Origin: Collimonas fungivorans Ter331
GTDB taxonomy: Bacteria > Pseudomonadota > Gammaproteobacteria > Burkholderiales > Burkholderiaceae_D
Assembly (NCBI RefSeq): GCF_000221045.1
Contig: NC_015856.1
Location: 1,240,001-1,304,000, forward strand
Direction: 5' to 3'
DNA length: 64,000 nucleotides
The notes beneath the pieces are model-generated. The model ran no database searches, was not told where the DNA came from, and was given only the letters and a program-made list of their open reading frames with translations. This document shows positions 42,701 through 52,299 of the stretch, one piece after another. Numbering within the stretch: the first letter of the stretch is position 1; each line of letters starts with the position of its first letter. The position numbers and the translations under genes were made by a program.

Positions 42701-44191
42701 TCAATGCCCCGGCAGGGCGGCATCTGCATTACGTTCCGGGCGGCAGCGATAAATTTCGCGGTAAGCTGCCAGCCGCGGCTGCAGTGCCGCGTGGCGTTGC
42801 GCATTCGGGGTGAATGCTTCACGCAACGGCGGCTTGGCGCAGATGACGGCTTCCTTTCCAGGCTGGTCGTTGGCAGCAAGCCAGGCCAGGCGGGCAGCGC
42901 CTAGTGCGCCGCCGGTTTCGCTGCCGACATGGGTCACCATGCGCACGTTCAGCGCATCGGCGATCAGTTGCGCCCAGTACGGACTGCGCGAACCGCCGCC
43001 CACCAGAGACAATTCCGTAACTTCTGTGCCGGCTGTATGCAACGCAGCAAGGCCATCAGCCATGCCGAAGGTGACGCCTTCGATCACGGCGTAACCGAGC
43101 GCGGCGCGGCCGTGGGCGTGCGACAGGCCGTGGAATACGCCTTGCGCGTAGGGATCGTTGTGCGGGGTGCGTTCGCCCGACAGGTAGGGCAGGAACAGCG
43201 GCGCGTTTTCCAGTGCGGCCGAATCGAGCTCGGCGATTTCGTTCAGCAATGTGGCTTCGTCAACGCTCACCAGCCGGCAGAACCAGCGCAGGCAGCTGGC
43301 GGCCGACAGCATCACGCTCATCTGGTGCCAGCGGCCGGGCAGGGCGTGGCAGAAGGCGTGCACGGCCTGGGCCGGATTGGGACGGAAGCGGTCGTTGACG
43401 ACGAACAGCACGCCTGAGGTGCCGAGCGAGACAAAACCGTCGCCGGGGTTCACCGCGCCTATGCCTACCGCACTGGCGGCGCCGTCGCCGCCGCCGCCGG
43501 CAACGATGACTTCTGGCGACAAGCCCCAGGCGCTAGCCACTTCAGGCAGTAGCGTGCCGGACGATTCTCCGCCTTCGACCAGGCGCGGCATGTGCGAGCG
43601 GCGCATGCCGGTGGCTGTCAGCAATTCATCCGACCAGTCGCGCTTGGCCACATCCAGCCAGAGCGTGCCGGCCGCATCGGACGGTTCGGATACCTTGTTG
43701 CCGGTCAGTTTCAGGCGCAGCCAGTCCTTCGGCAGCAGCACCATCTGCATGGCGGCAAATACATCCGGTTCGTGGTGCGCCAGCCATAGCAGCTTGGGAG
43801 CGGTAAAACCGGGCATGGCCAGGTTGCCGGCGATCTGGTGCAGTTGCGGCGCGCGTTCGGTCAGCTCGACGCATTCGCTGATGCTGCGCAAGTCGTTCCA
43901 TAGAATCGCCGGGCGCAAGACGCGGTCTTGCGCGCCGAGCACTACCGCGCCATGCATCTGGCCGGACAGGCCGATGGCGCGCACGGCGCGGAACTCCGCC
44001 GGCGCTTTTGCGCGCAGCTTGGCGATGGCTTCGCCGGTAGCCTGCCACCATTGTTCCGGATCCTGTTCCGACCAGCGCGGCTGCGGACGCGATACGGTGA
44101 GTGCGCTGCCGGCGTCGGCTAGTAGCTTGCCGGCCTGGTCCATCAGGACGATCTTGACTTCCGAAGTGCCCAAATCGATGCCGAGATACAT
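42701..44191 (-). CDS. xylB: Xylulokinase
   Basis: Phosphorylates D-xylulose to D-xylulose 5-phosphate with ATP, feeding the pentose phosphate pathway. The 496-residue product has the FGGY-kinase fold: MYLGIDLGTSEVKIVLMD at the start, GLSGQMHGAVVLG (~75), a VIVAGGGGDGAASAVG segment (~230) and ELSLVGGGSRSPYWAQLIAD near 390. It is the last gene of the polyol operon; its substrate would be produced by the dehydrogenase encoded just upstream. Confidence 0.93.
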   Translation of the reverse strand: MYLGIDLGTSEVKIVLMDQAGKLLADAGSALTVSRPQPRWSEQDPEQWWQATGEAIAKLRAKAPAEFRAVRAIGLSGQMHGAVVLGAQDRVLRPAILWNDLRSISECVELTERAPQLHQIAGNLAMPGFTAPKLLWLAHHEPDVFAAMQMVLLPKDWLRLKLTGNKVSEPSDAAGTLWLDVAKRDWSDELLTATGMRRSHMPRLVEGGESSGTLLPEVASAWGLSPEVIVAGGGGDGAASAVGIGAVNPGDGFVSLGTSGVLFVVNDRFRPNPAQAVHAFCHALPGRWHQMSVMLSAASCLRWFCRLVSVDEATLLNEIAELDSAALENAPLFLPYLSGERTPHNDPYAQGVFHGLSHAHGRAALGYAVIEGVTFGMADGLAALHTAGTEVTELSLVGGGSRSPYWAQLIADALNVRMVTHVGSETGGALGAARLAWLAANDQPGKEAVICAKPPLREAFTPNAQRHAALQPRLAAYREIYRCRPERNADAALPGH

Positions 44192-44267
44192 ATCCCCATC
44201 CTATTGTATTTTTATCAGTGACTGTTAACACATGCGCGGCCACAGATGCTGCCAGCGCAGCATCCTG

Positions 44268-45677
44268 TCAGGTCTGCTGGGCAAGCCAGTTTTGTACATG
44301 CACCAGTGCTTCCCGCAGCGGCAACTCAAGCTGCGGGCTGCCAGCTAGTGTGCCCCATAAGGCGGGATCGGCGCAATAGGCGCGCACCGGGTCGGCGCTG
44401 GCGAGCATGGTCCGGGTGGCGGATTCGTCGAAGATGCCGTCCTGATAAGCATAAGGCAGCTCGTTTTTTGCCCAGCGTTGCAGGAACAGGAAGAAAAGCG
44501 CCGGCAGGACCAGGGTGGCGTGCGGCACCGCGCCACGCGCGATGCATTCCTGCAGGGTCGGCACGATGAAGCCGGGAATTTTGGAGAAACCGTCGGCGGC
44601 CACGCGCTGGTTGCTGTCTTGGATATTCGGATTGCCGAAGCGTTCCAGCACCACGTCGCGATAATTCGCCAGATCGAGCGGGCTCGGCGTCAGGCAGGGA
44701 ATGACGTCCTGCGTGACATAGTCATAAGCCATTTTACGGATATCCGGCCGGGCGCAACTTTCATGGATATAGTTCAGGCCGACCAGCGTGCCGGCCCAGG
44801 CGATGCAGCTGTGGGTCGCATTGAGTATGCGGATCTTGGCTTCTTCATAAGGCAGCACTGACTGCACCATTTCGACGCCGACTTTTTCCAGGGCAGGGCG
44901 GCCAGCGGCGAACTGGTCTTCGATTACCCATTGGATGAACGACTCCGCCATCAGCGCGCAGGGATCGGCCTGGCCGGTTGCCTGCGCTACGCGCGTCCTG
45001 ACTTCTTCAGTAGGACGCGGCGTGATGCGGTCGACCATCGAGTTGGGGCTGCTGGTGTGGTCGCTCACCCATTGCTGCAGAGCGGTTTCGCCGCGCAACG
45101 CCAGGAACTGCAGCAAGCCATCATGAAACCGCTCGCCGTTGTGGCGCAGGTTGTCGCAATTGAGCAGGGTGACCGGGCCGCCGTTGGCTGCGGCGCGCGC
45201 GCGCAGGATGGCGGTCAAGGCACCGTAGATGGTATTCAGTTCACCTTGCAGGTCGGCCGCCAGGTCCGGATTGCGGGTGTCCAGGCGATGGTGGTGGTCC
45301 AGGTAATAACCGGCTTCGGTGACCGTGAATGAAATGATTTTGGTGGTGCTCCGGGCGCCGAACGCCGTCAGTTCCAGCAGCGCCGCATCCCACGGCACGA
45401 TGGTCTTGATCGAGCGGATCGTTTCGTAGTTGCGCACGCCGCCCGGCGTCACGGTTTCCAGCGTATAGGCGCCGCCCTGGCGCTCCAGCGCATCGAGCAG
45501 CGGCGTCATGTCGTCGCGGATGTTGGCCAGCGCCAGCGACCAGCCGGTGTTGCTGGCATCGCCGGTTTCCATCAGATGATGCAGGTATACCGCCTGGTGC
45601 GCGCGATGGAAGGAGCCTGCGCCGATGTGCAGCCAGGTATTGCCGGCGGCGTCGGTGGTGGAGGAAGTGGCTTGCAT
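44268..45677 (-). CDS. dalD: D-arabinitol 4-dehydrogenase (polyol-specific long-chain dehydrogenase)
   Basis: Oxidises D-arabitol to D-xylulose with NAD. The 469-residue product belongs to the mannitol dehydrogenase family of long-chain polyol dehydrogenases: [21 protein letters not shown] at the N-terminus (NAD fold), [12 protein letters not shown] (~170) and the catalytic [16 protein letters not shown] (~285). The start [14 protein letters not shown] is like DalD rather than mannitol dehydrogenase, and a linked xylulokinase but no fructokinase fits D-arabitol. Mannitol or sorbitol remain possible side substrates. Confidence 0.82.
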   Translation of the reverse strand: MQATSSTTDAAGNTWLHIGAGSFHRAHQAVYLHHLMETGDASNTGWSLALANIRDDMTPLLDALERQGGAYTLETVTPGGVRNYETIRSIKTIVPWDAALLELTAFGARSTTKIISFTVTEAGYYLDHHHRLDTRNPDLAADLQGELNTIYGALTAILRARAAANGGPVTLLNCDNLRHNGERFHDGLLQFLALRGETALQQWVSDHTSSPNSMVDRITPRPTEEVRTRVAQATGQADPCALMAESFIQWVIEDQFAAGRPALEKVGVEMVQSVLPYEEAKIRILNATHSCIAWAGTLVGLNYIHESCARPDIRKMAYDYVTQDVIPCLTPSPLDLANYRDVVLERFGNPNIQDSNQRVAADGFSKIPGFIVPTLQECIARGAVPHATLVLPALFFLFLQRWAKNELPYAYQDGIFDESATRTMLASADPVRAYCADPALWGTLAGSPQLELPLREALVHVQNWLAQQT

Positions 45678-45725
45678 GGTGAGTCCTGAATAAATAATGG
45701 CGAACGCCGCTTTGATAAATAATGG

Positions 45726-46868
45726 TTATGCCGTCTGTGCCGAGGCTGGATGCGCTTGCCCTGTTGCCGAGACAGTCGCATCCAGCCGGCGCAAGGCACG
45801 GCCGCTCTGGTCGAACAGATGGCAACGCTGTGGATCGGCCGACACGCCGATTTCGCTGCCGCGCTGCATGTCCACGGTATCGGCCACGCGCAGCACCAGC
45901 GGTTCTTCGGATGCGGTGGAATCGGCGTACAGATAGGAAAAATCGCCCAGCGCTTCCAGTACCGTGAACTTTGCCTTCAGCATCGGATTATGCGGATCGA
46001 GCATCAGGTGTTCGGCGCGTACGCCGATGCTGACCGGGTCGCCGATCTGCAGGCTGCTGCCGTCTACCGCAACCGACTGGCGGCCGCCGCTGGCCAATTC
46101 GACCAGCACGCCATGGGTGGCGATGGCCGCTACCTTGCCGTCGATGAAATTCATCTTGGGAGAACCGATGAAACCGGCGACAAAACGATTCGCCGGATGA
46201 TGGTAGAGCTGCTGCGGCGAGCCGACCTGCTCAACCCGGCCGGCCGACAGCACCACGATCTTGTCGGCCAGCGTCATGGCTTCGATCTGGTCGTGGGTGA
46301 CGTAGATCATGGTGGTCTTGAGCTGGTCGTGCAGCCGCGAAAATTCCAGGCGCATCTTCACCCGCAAGGCCGAATCCAGGTTCGACAAAGGCTCGTCGAA
46401 CAGGAATACGCTAGGCTCGCGCGTGATGGCGCGGCCGATGGCGACTCGCTGGCGCTGGCCGCCCGACAGGGCTTTCGGCTTACGATCCAGCAGATGATCG
46501 ATGTGCAAAGTCTTGGCGGCGCGCTGCACCGCGGTGTCGATCTCGGCTTTCGATTTGCCGGCGATCTTGAGGCCGAACGCCATGTTGTCGTACAGCGTCA
46601 TGTGCGGATACAGCGCGTAGGACTGGAACACCATGGCGATGCCGCGCTTGGCCGGCGGCACATCGTTCATGCGTGTATCGCCGATGAACAGGTCGCCGCT
46701 GCTGATGTCTTCCAGGCCGGCGATCATGCGCAGCAGCGTGGATTTTCCGCAGCCGCTGGGGCCGACGAAGACGACAAATTCGCCATCCTCGATGTCGAGG
46801 TTGATGTCGCGCATGACTTCATTGTCGTCGTAGCTCTTGATGAGGTTTCTGATAGTTACGCCTGCCAT
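45726..46868 (-). CDS. ABC transporter ATP-binding protein, sugar/polyol (SmoK/MtlK-like)
   Basis: Energises polyol uptake. The 380-residue product has Walker [10 protein letters not shown] (~37), signature [14 protein letters not shown] (~134), Walker [13 protein letters not shown] (~153) and the H-loop VTHDQ, then a C-terminal TOBE-like regulatory domain (~240-350) as in MalK/UgpC. It sits between the HAD gene and the dehydrogenase gene in the polyol operon. Confidence 0.94.
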   Translation of the reverse strand: MAGVTIRNLIKSYDDNEVMRDINLDIEDGEFVVFVGPSGCGKSTLLRMIAGLEDISSGDLFIGDTRMNDVPPAKRGIAMVFQSYALYPHMTLYDNMAFGLKIAGKSKAEIDTAVQRAAKTLHIDHLLDRKPKALSGGQRQRVAIGRAITREPSVFLFDEPLSNLDSALRVKMRLEFSRLHDQLKTTMIYVTHDQIEAMTLADKIVVLSAGRVEQVGSPQQLYHHPANRFVAGFIGSPKMNFIDGKVAAIATHGVLVELASGGRQSVAVDGSSLQIGDPVSIGVRAEHLMLDPHNPMLKAKFTVLEALGDFSYLYADSTASEEPLVLRVADTVDMQRGSEIGVSADPQRCHLFDQSGRALRRLDATVSATGQAHPASAQTA

Positions 46869-46950
46869 GATGGTCTCCTTCTGTTTTGTTCTTGGATCGT
46901 CGCCACGGATGGCGGCGACTCAATATAAAAATGCGTAAAAATGCGTGGCA

Positions 46951-47640
46951 TCACGCCGTCTGTCTGCCGAGCAGCTCTGTCAGTTGCTGCATGTCGTCGA
47001 ATATCCGTTCGGCGCCGGCTGCCAGCAGCCGGGCGCCGGCTTGCTTGCGGTCGTGCGCCACGCCGGTGAAGCCGATGACCCGGATGCCGGCGGCGACTGC
47101 CGAACGGACGCCGGTGATGCTGTCGTCGATCGCAATGCATTGCTGCGGCGCCACGCCAAAGCCGGCAGCGGCAGCCAGGTAGACGTCCGGCGCCGGTTTC
47201 GGACTGCCCAGTTCGTGGCCGCTATGGATGTGGCCGTCAAACAGGGGCAGCAAATCGCAGCGCCGCAGGCCGGCGTGGATGCGCTCCAGGCTGCTGTTGC
47301 TGGCGACTGCTTTCGGTAGGGCGATTGCAGCCAGTGCTTCCCTGACTCCGGGCACCGCATTGACTTCCTCGCTGCAGGCGCGGCCGACCACGAGGTTGAT
47401 GGCGTCGTAGTCCGCCGCGCCCAGTCCCAATTTGAACGCGATATCGACTTCATCCAGCAGCAGGTTGGTCATCATGCCCAGCCGTTCGGCAATTGCGCTG
47501 TGCAGCGCTGCTCCGGCCTGCAGCATGGACGGTGGCAAATACGGCGTCAACTCGCGATGCAGGACAGTGAGAGCGATGCTCTCGCTGTCGAGCAAAACGC
47601 CGTCGCAGTCGCAGATAAGGTGAGTGATATGCGAGGTCAT
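46951..47640 (-). CDS. HAD-family phosphatase
   Basis: The 229-residue product has motif I CDCDGVLLDSE at the N-terminus, VASNSSLERI (motif II, ~112) and AIDDSITGVRSAVAAG (motif IV, ~170), typical of beta-phosphoglucomutase/sugar-phosphatase-like HADs. I place the start at ATG 47640; a GTG at 47652 overlaps the permease stop. A role may be removal of toxic sugar phosphates made in this pathway, but the substrate cannot be read from the sequence. Confidence 0.85.
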   Translation of the reverse strand: MTSHITHLICDCDGVLLDSESIALTVLHRELTPYLPPSMLQAGAALHSAIAERLGMMTNLLLDEVDIAFKLGLGAADYDAINLVVGRACSEEVNAVPGVREALAAIALPKAVASNSSLERIHAGLRRCDLLPLFDGHIHSGHELGSPKPAPDVYLAAAAGFGVAPQQCIAIDDSITGVRSAVAAGIRVIGFTGVAHDRKQAGARLLAAGAERIFDDMQQLTELLGRQTA

Positions 47641-47648
47641 CGTTAGTC

Positions 47649-48464
47649 TCACTTCACCGCGCCGAAAGTAAGGCCGCGCACCAGCTGCTTTTGCGCCAGC
47701 CAGCCGAGCACCATGATCGGAGCGATCGCCAGCAGCGAGGCGGCCGACAGCTTGGCCCAGAACAGTCCTTCCGGATTCGAGTAGGACGCGATGAAGACGG
47801 TCAGCGGCGCGCCGCTGACGCTGGTCAGGTTGATGCTCCAGAACGCCTCATTCCACGACAGGATGATCAGCAGCAGGGCGGTCGAGACCAGCCCCGGCAT
47901 GGAGGTCGGCAGCAGCAGGTACACCATTTCCTGCCAGGCGTTGGCGCCGTCGATGCGCGCCGCTTCCAGAATTTCCTTGGGTACGTCGTTGAAATAGGTG
48001 AACGCCATCCAGACCGCGATCGGCAGGTTGATCAGGGTGTAGATGATGGTCAGGCCGGTCACTGTATCGAGCAGGCCGGTATTCTTGGCCAGCAGGTAGA
48101 TCGGGATCAGTACGCCGACCGCCGGCATCATCTTGGTCGACAACATCCACAGCAGCAGCTTCTGGGTCCGCGCGGTAGGGAAGAACGCCATCGCATACGC
48201 TGCCGGCACCGCGATCAGCAACGACAGGATGGTCGAGCCGAGCGAGACGATCAGCGAATTGCCGACGAAGTTCATGTAATTGCTGCGCGCCATCACTTCA
48301 TGGAAGCTTTCCAGCGTCGGCCAGAAGATCAAGGTCGGCACGTAAGCCTGGTGCTCGGTCTTGAAGGCGGTGATGGCAACCCAGAAGATAGGGAAGAACA
48401 GAATGATGGCGCAGGCCCACGCCAGCAATCCCAGCCACAGGCGGTTTTTGTTTTTAGCGCTCAT
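47649..48464 (-). CDS. ABC transporter permease, polyol (SmoG/MtlG-like)
   Basis: Membrane subunit of the MalG type. The 271-residue product has six hydrophobic segments and the ABC coupling motif EAARIDGANAWQEMVYLLLP near residue 170. The last residues GLTFGAVKG-type ending (RGLTFGAVK) is usual for MalG homologues. It overlaps the other permease gene by four bases. Confidence 0.93.
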   Translation of the reverse strand: MSAKNKNRLWLGLLAWACAIILFFPIFWVAITAFKTEHQAYVPTLIFWPTLESFHEVMARSNYMNFVGNSLIVSLGSTILSLLIAVPAAYAMAFFPTARTQKLLLWMLSTKMMPAVGVLIPIYLLAKNTGLLDTVTGLTIIYTLINLPIAVWMAFTYFNDVPKEILEAARIDGANAWQEMVYLLLPTSMPGLVSTALLLIILSWNEAFWSINLTSVSGAPLTVFIASYSNPEGLFWAKLSAASLLAIAPIMVLGWLAQKQLVRGLTFGAVK

Positions 48465-49390
48465 TTTTCGTTCGCTCCTTTCAGGTTCTTCGCCATCATC
48501 CGTACCAGGAAGAACGACACAATATTGGCCAGGACCACGGCGATGATGCCGCCGGCCGAGGCGATGCCGATATCGAACTGCTGCAAGCCGATCGAATACA
48601 CCAGGTAAGCCAGGTTAGTGGTAGCAGTGCCGGGACCGCCGGCGGTGGTGGTGAAGATTTCGGCGAAAATCGACAGCAGGAAAATGGTTTCGATCATGAT
48701 CACCACCGTGATCGCACGCTTGAGGTGGGGCAGCACCACATACCAGAACACCCGGATCGGTCCGGCGCCGTCCAGCTGCGCCGCTTCTTTCTGTTCCAGG
48801 TCGAGCGACTGCAATGCTGTCAGCAGGATCAGGAAGGCGAATGGAATCCATTGCCAGGCGACTATCATGATCACCGACAGCATCGGATATTCGGCCAGCC
48901 AGTCGATCGGCTCCAGTCCGATCAGCCGCATGACCCATGCCAGCAGGCCGTAGACCGGGTGCAGGATCATGTTTTTCCAGATCAGGGCAGCGACGGTGGG
49001 CATCACGAAGAACGGCCCGATCACCAGCAGGCGGGCGATGCCGCGACCGAAGAACGGCTGGTCGAACAGCACCGCCAGCAGCGTGCCGGAGACCACGCTG
49101 ATGACCAGCACCGAGCCGATCAGCAGTAGCGTATTGAGGATCGACGGCCAGAAGGCCGGATCGTTGAACAGGAAAGCGTAATTGTCCAGCCCGACAAAAC
49201 CGGTTGCTTCCGGCATCATCAGGTTGTAGCGGATGACCGAGAAGTACAGCGTCATCGCCAGCGGCACGATCATCCATAACAGCAGCAGGAATACCGAGGG
49301 CGTTTGCAGCAGCCGCACCGGCTTGAATTTGCTGGCGTTTGGCCGTACCGGCGCGGCCGCGTTGGCGACCTGGGCGGAAGGAGTCGACAT
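48461..49390 (-). CDS. ABC transporter permease, polyol (SmoF/MtlF-like)
   Basis: Membrane subunit of the MalF type. The 309-residue product has six hydrophobic segments and the coupling motif KEAAQLDGAGPIRVFWYVVLPHL near residue 200. It pairs with the MalG-type permease encoded immediately downstream. A large palindromic repeat lies between its start and the end of the binding-protein gene. Confidence 0.93.
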   Translation of the reverse strand: MSTPSAQVANAAAPVRPNASKFKPVRLLQTPSVFLLLLWMIVPLAMTLYFSVIRYNLMMPEATGFVGLDNYAFLFNDPAFWPSILNTLLLIGSVLVISVVSGTLLAVLFDQPFFGRGIARLLVIGPFFVMPTVAALIWKNMILHPVYGLLAWVMRLIGLEPIDWLAEYPMLSVIMIVAWQWIPFAFLILLTALQSLDLEQKEAAQLDGAGPIRVFWYVVLPHLKRAITVVIMIETIFLLSIFAEIFTTTAGGPGTATTNLAYLVYSIGLQQFDIGIASAGGIIAVVLANIVSFFLVRMMAKNLKGANEK

Positions 49391-49428
49391 GATTTACCTC
49401 TTACATTATTGCGCGCCGATTGGCGGGG

Positions 49429-49549
49429 GTAGGGTGGGCACATCGTGCCCACGCGTGAATGTGCTCCGCGTATTTAACTGCATTGGCTACCGCGTGAGTC
49501 GGTACTCCGTTTATCACGGTCACGCGTGGGCACGGGGTGCCCACCCTAC
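49429..49549. repeat. Palindromic miniature element inside the polyol operon
   Basis: GTAGGGTGGGCAC at the left end and GTGCCCACCCTAC at the right end, with inner arms GTGCCCACGCGTGA and TCACGCGTGGGCAC, form a long inverted repeat with an AT-richer centre; total 121 bases. Elements with these ends are widely scattered in betaproteobacterial intergenic regions. Lying between the binding protein and the permeases it would form a large mRNA hairpin that may protect or end the upstream transcript. Confidence 0.8.
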
Positions 49550-49564
49550 GGATTACTTGCGCAT

Positions 49565-50905
49565 TTACTTGATATAGCGTCCTTGGCGCATCACCCGGTC
49601 CGCCTGCGCCTGCGATGTCTGCAAGGCAGCATCGACAGTCGACTTGCCGGCCAGTGCGCCGGCAATCGCCTGACCGACTACCGTGCCCAGCGACTGGAAC
49701 TCGGGGATCGTCACGAACTGGATGCCGGTGTAAGGCACTTTCTGCAAGGTGGCGTCCTTGGTGTCAGCCGATTGGATCGCGTTCAGCACGAAGTCGGAGT
49801 AGGGCGCGGCCTTCTTATATTCAGGCGAAGCGTAAGTCGACATGCGGGTGCCCGGCGGCACCAGGCCCCAGCCTTTTTCCTTGGCGACCAGCTGCACGTA
49901 TTCCTTGGAAGTTGCCCAGGCTGCGAATTTCTTGGCGGCGTCCTGCGATTTCGACGATTTCGGAATCGCCAGCGACCAGATCCACAACCAATGCGAACCC
50001 TTAGGCGTGACCGCTACCGGCGACGGCGCAAACGCTACCTTGCCGACCACTTTCGATTCCTTGCTGCTGTAGATCATGCCGGCTGCTACCGTGGCGTCGA
50101 TCCCCATGCCGCATTTGCCGCTGGAGAACAGCACCAGGTTTTCGTTGAAGCCGTTTGAGGTGGCGCCTTGCGGGCCGTACTTGTGCAGCAGGTCGACATA
50201 GGTAGTGACCGCGTTTTTCCACTCGGGCGAGTTGAGCTGCGGCTGCCATTTTTCATCGAACCAGCGGGCGCCGAAAGTATTGACCATGGTGCCGACCAGC
50301 GCCATGTTCTCACCCCAGCCAGCGCGGCCGCGCAGGCAGATGCCGGCGATGCCGTTCTGCTTGTCGGTCAGCTTTTCGGCGAAGCCGGCGATGTCCTGGA
50401 AGGTCGGGTGTTCAGGCATTTTCAAGCCCTTTTCCGCAAACAGGTCCTTGCGGTAGTAGGTCATCGAGCTCTCGGCGTAGAACGGCAGCGCATACAGCTT
50501 GCCGCCTTCGGTCAGGCCTTCGCGCACGGTCTTGATCAGGTCGGCCTCGTCGTAGTTGGCAGGCAAGCCTTCCATCGGCGCCAGCCAGCCTTTCTTGGCC
50601 CAGATCGGCGCTTCATATGCACCGATCGTCATCAGGTCGAACTGGCCGCTGCCGGTGGCGATGTCGGTGGTGACGCGCTGGCGCAGCACGTTTTCTTCCA
50701 GCACTACCCAGCGCAGCTTGATGTCGGGATTGGCTGTTTCGAAATTTGTGGAGAGTTTTTGCAGTTCGATCATGTCCGGATTGTTGATCGTTGCGATGTT
50801 CACGGTAACTGGTGCGGCCCAGGCGCTGCCACAGAATATAGCCAGCAGGCTGAGTGGGGCCAGGGCGGCTGAAAACGAGCTTGCGCGGATGCTGCGACGT
50901 TTCAT
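49565..50905 (-). CDS. ABC transporter substrate-binding protein, polyol (SmoE/MtlE-like)
   Basis: Periplasmic receptor for the polyol. The 446-residue product has a signal peptide (MKRRSIRASSFSAALAPLSLLAIFCGSAWA, cut after AWA) and a family 1 binding-protein fold (VNIATINNPDMIELQKL, then FDLMTIGAYEAPIWAKKGWL near residue 95). I chose ATG 50905 because GGAGA precedes it and the signal peptide begins there; the frame is open to 50983. It is the first gene of the polyol operon. Confidence 0.93.
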   Translation of the reverse strand: MKRRSIRASSFSAALAPLSLLAIFCGSAWAAPVTVNIATINNPDMIELQKLSTNFETANPDIKLRWVVLEENVLRQRVTTDIATGSGQFDLMTIGAYEAPIWAKKGWLAPMEGLPANYDEADLIKTVREGLTEGGKLYALPFYAESSMTYYRKDLFAEKGLKMPEHPTFQDIAGFAEKLTDKQNGIAGICLRGRAGWGENMALVGTMVNTFGARWFDEKWQPQLNSPEWKNAVTTYVDLLHKYGPQGATSNGFNENLVLFSSGKCGMGIDATVAAGMIYSSKESKVVGKVAFAPSPVAVTPKGSHWLWIWSLAIPKSSKSQDAAKKFAAWATSKEYVQLVAKEKGWGLVPPGTRMSTYASPEYKKAAPYSDFVLNAIQSADTKDATLQKVPYTGIQFVTIPEFQSLGTVVGQAIAGALAGKSTVDAALQTSQAQADRVMRQGRYIK

Positions 50906-51247
50906 GTTTGTCTCCATTGTAGGAATGATTAATACGCCATGCCGACTTGCGCGGCTTCGCGTTATCACTTTCTCAGGCGGCATTGATTGCGGGTCGCCTG
51001 GAAAATTCTTTAACGTTGTCTTTTGCTTGTGTCTTGCTCGTGCTTTGCTGTTTCAAATATTGAGCAAAAGACTTTTCGTTGAGCAAATAATCATGCATGA
51101 TTCAAAGCGTGTCAAGATTTAGTTCTGCTGCATTGCACTATCTGGGACAATTCCTGGGTTGAATGCCAAAAACAAGGCAGTAGCGGCCCGGGCGGTGCAT
51201 GTTGCGCAGACGCATGCCGGGCGCATCATGCCAAAAAAGGAAATCAG
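50906..51247. promoter_or_regulatory. Divergent promoter region of the polyol operon and its regulator
   Basis: TTGAGCAAA occurs twice, at 51060-51068 and 51079-51087, 19 bases apart (about two helical turns), and TTTGCT at 51044-51049 with AGCAAA at 51063-51068 forms an inverted repeat. These are good candidates for the operator of the neighbouring SorC/DeoR-type regulator. No gene is visible in the gap. Confidence 0.5.
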
Positions 51248-52207
51248 ATGGCAAATGAAAAACTGGATCTCGCCGCGCGCGCGGCGTGGATGTATTACGT
51301 GGCCGGCAATACCCAGAACGAAATCGCCGACCACCTGGGAATCTCGCGCCAGATGGCGCAGCGGCTGGTGGCTTATGCGCGCGAATCGGGGCTGGTCAAG
51401 GTCAGGGTGGAACATCCGGTGTCGACTTGCCTGGAGTTGGCGGCCGCCTTGCAGCTGCGCTACGGCCTTGAGCAATGCCATGTGGTGCCGAGCATGGGGG
51501 CGGGCGACAAGGTGGTCGACGACGCCGGCGTGCAGCAGATGCTGGCGGTGGTCGGCGCCGAGGTGATGGAGCGTTATCTGCAGCAGGAGACGCCGCTGGT
51601 GGTGAACGTCGGTTCGGGGCGGACCTTGAAGGCCGTATTGGAGGCGGTCACCGAAATGGAACGGCCGCAGCACCGGATCGTGTCGATGGTGGGGGCGATT
51701 GCGGCCGACGGTTCATCGAATCGCTATGACGTCGCGCTTACCGCCGCCGACAAGATCCAGGCCCGTTTCTTTTTCCTGCCGGCGCCGCTGGTGGCCGACA
51801 ATGCCGAAGACATGCGCCAGTGGTGCAGCCACCGGGTATATCGCATCGTGGCCGACCTGGCGCAGCATGCCGATGTCACCTTTGTCGGGGTCGGCACCAT
51901 TGCGCCGGGCTGTCCGATGCACGAAGACGGCTTCATCACGGCAGAAGAAGTGGCGCAATTGCAGGGATACGGGGCGGTGGGAGAAATGATCGGCCACGCC
52001 ATCGCCGGCGACGGCCGCCTGATCGCATCGCCGCTGGAAGACCGCGTCACCAGCCTGCCGCTGACCTCGCCGCCGACACGCCCGGTGATCGGCATGGCAG
52101 GTGGCGTCAAGAAGGCAGAAGCAATCCGCGCGGTGCTGCGCGGCGGCTGGTGGTCGGGCCTGATCACCGACGAATACTGCGCACGCTACGCACTGCGGGA
52201 CGAGTAA
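51248..52207 (+). CDS. SorC/DeoR-family sugar-responsive regulator
   Basis: The 319-residue product has an N-terminal helix-turn-helix (MYYVAGNTQNEIADHLGISRQMAQRLVAYARESGLV, ~14-50) and a SorC-type sugar-phosphate binding domain (VVNVGSGRTLKAVLEAV ~118, VGVGTIAPG ~217, GMAGGVKKAEAIRAVLRGGWWSGLITDE ~287). It is divergent from the polyol operon and most likely its repressor or activator, with a pathway sugar phosphate as signal. Confidence 0.92.
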   Translation: MANEKLDLAARAAWMYYVAGNTQNEIADHLGISRQMAQRLVAYARESGLVKVRVEHPVSTCLELAAALQLRYGLEQCHVVPSMGAGDKVVDDAGVQQMLAVVGAEVMERYLQQETPLVVNVGSGRTLKAVLEAVTEMERPQHRIVSMVGAIAADGSSNRYDVALTAADKIQARFFFLPAPLVADNAEDMRQWCSHRVYRIVADLAQHADVTFVGVGTIAPGCPMHEDGFITAEEVAQLQGYGAVGEMIGHAIAGDGRLIASPLEDRVTSLPLTSPPTRPVIGMAGGVKKAEAIRAVLRGGWWSGLITDEYCARYALRDE

Positions 52208-52267
52208 TTAATTAGGGTCAGAGTCGAATTGTTTAGGGCCAAACAATTCGACTCTGACCCTAATTAA
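52208..52267. repeat. Perfect 27-bp inverted repeat (possible terminator or REP-like element)
   Basis: The left arm (52208-52234) starts TTAATTAGGGTCAGAGTCG and the right arm (52241-52267) is its exact complement, with a 6-base loop (AGGGCC). It starts right at the regulator stop and lies between convergent units, so it can end both transcripts; the GGGTCAGAGTCG core is familiar from repeated elements in this bacterial group. Confidence 0.85.
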
Positions 52268-52299
52268 CGGCCTGCGGAGTACATGCGTCTTCGGATTGA

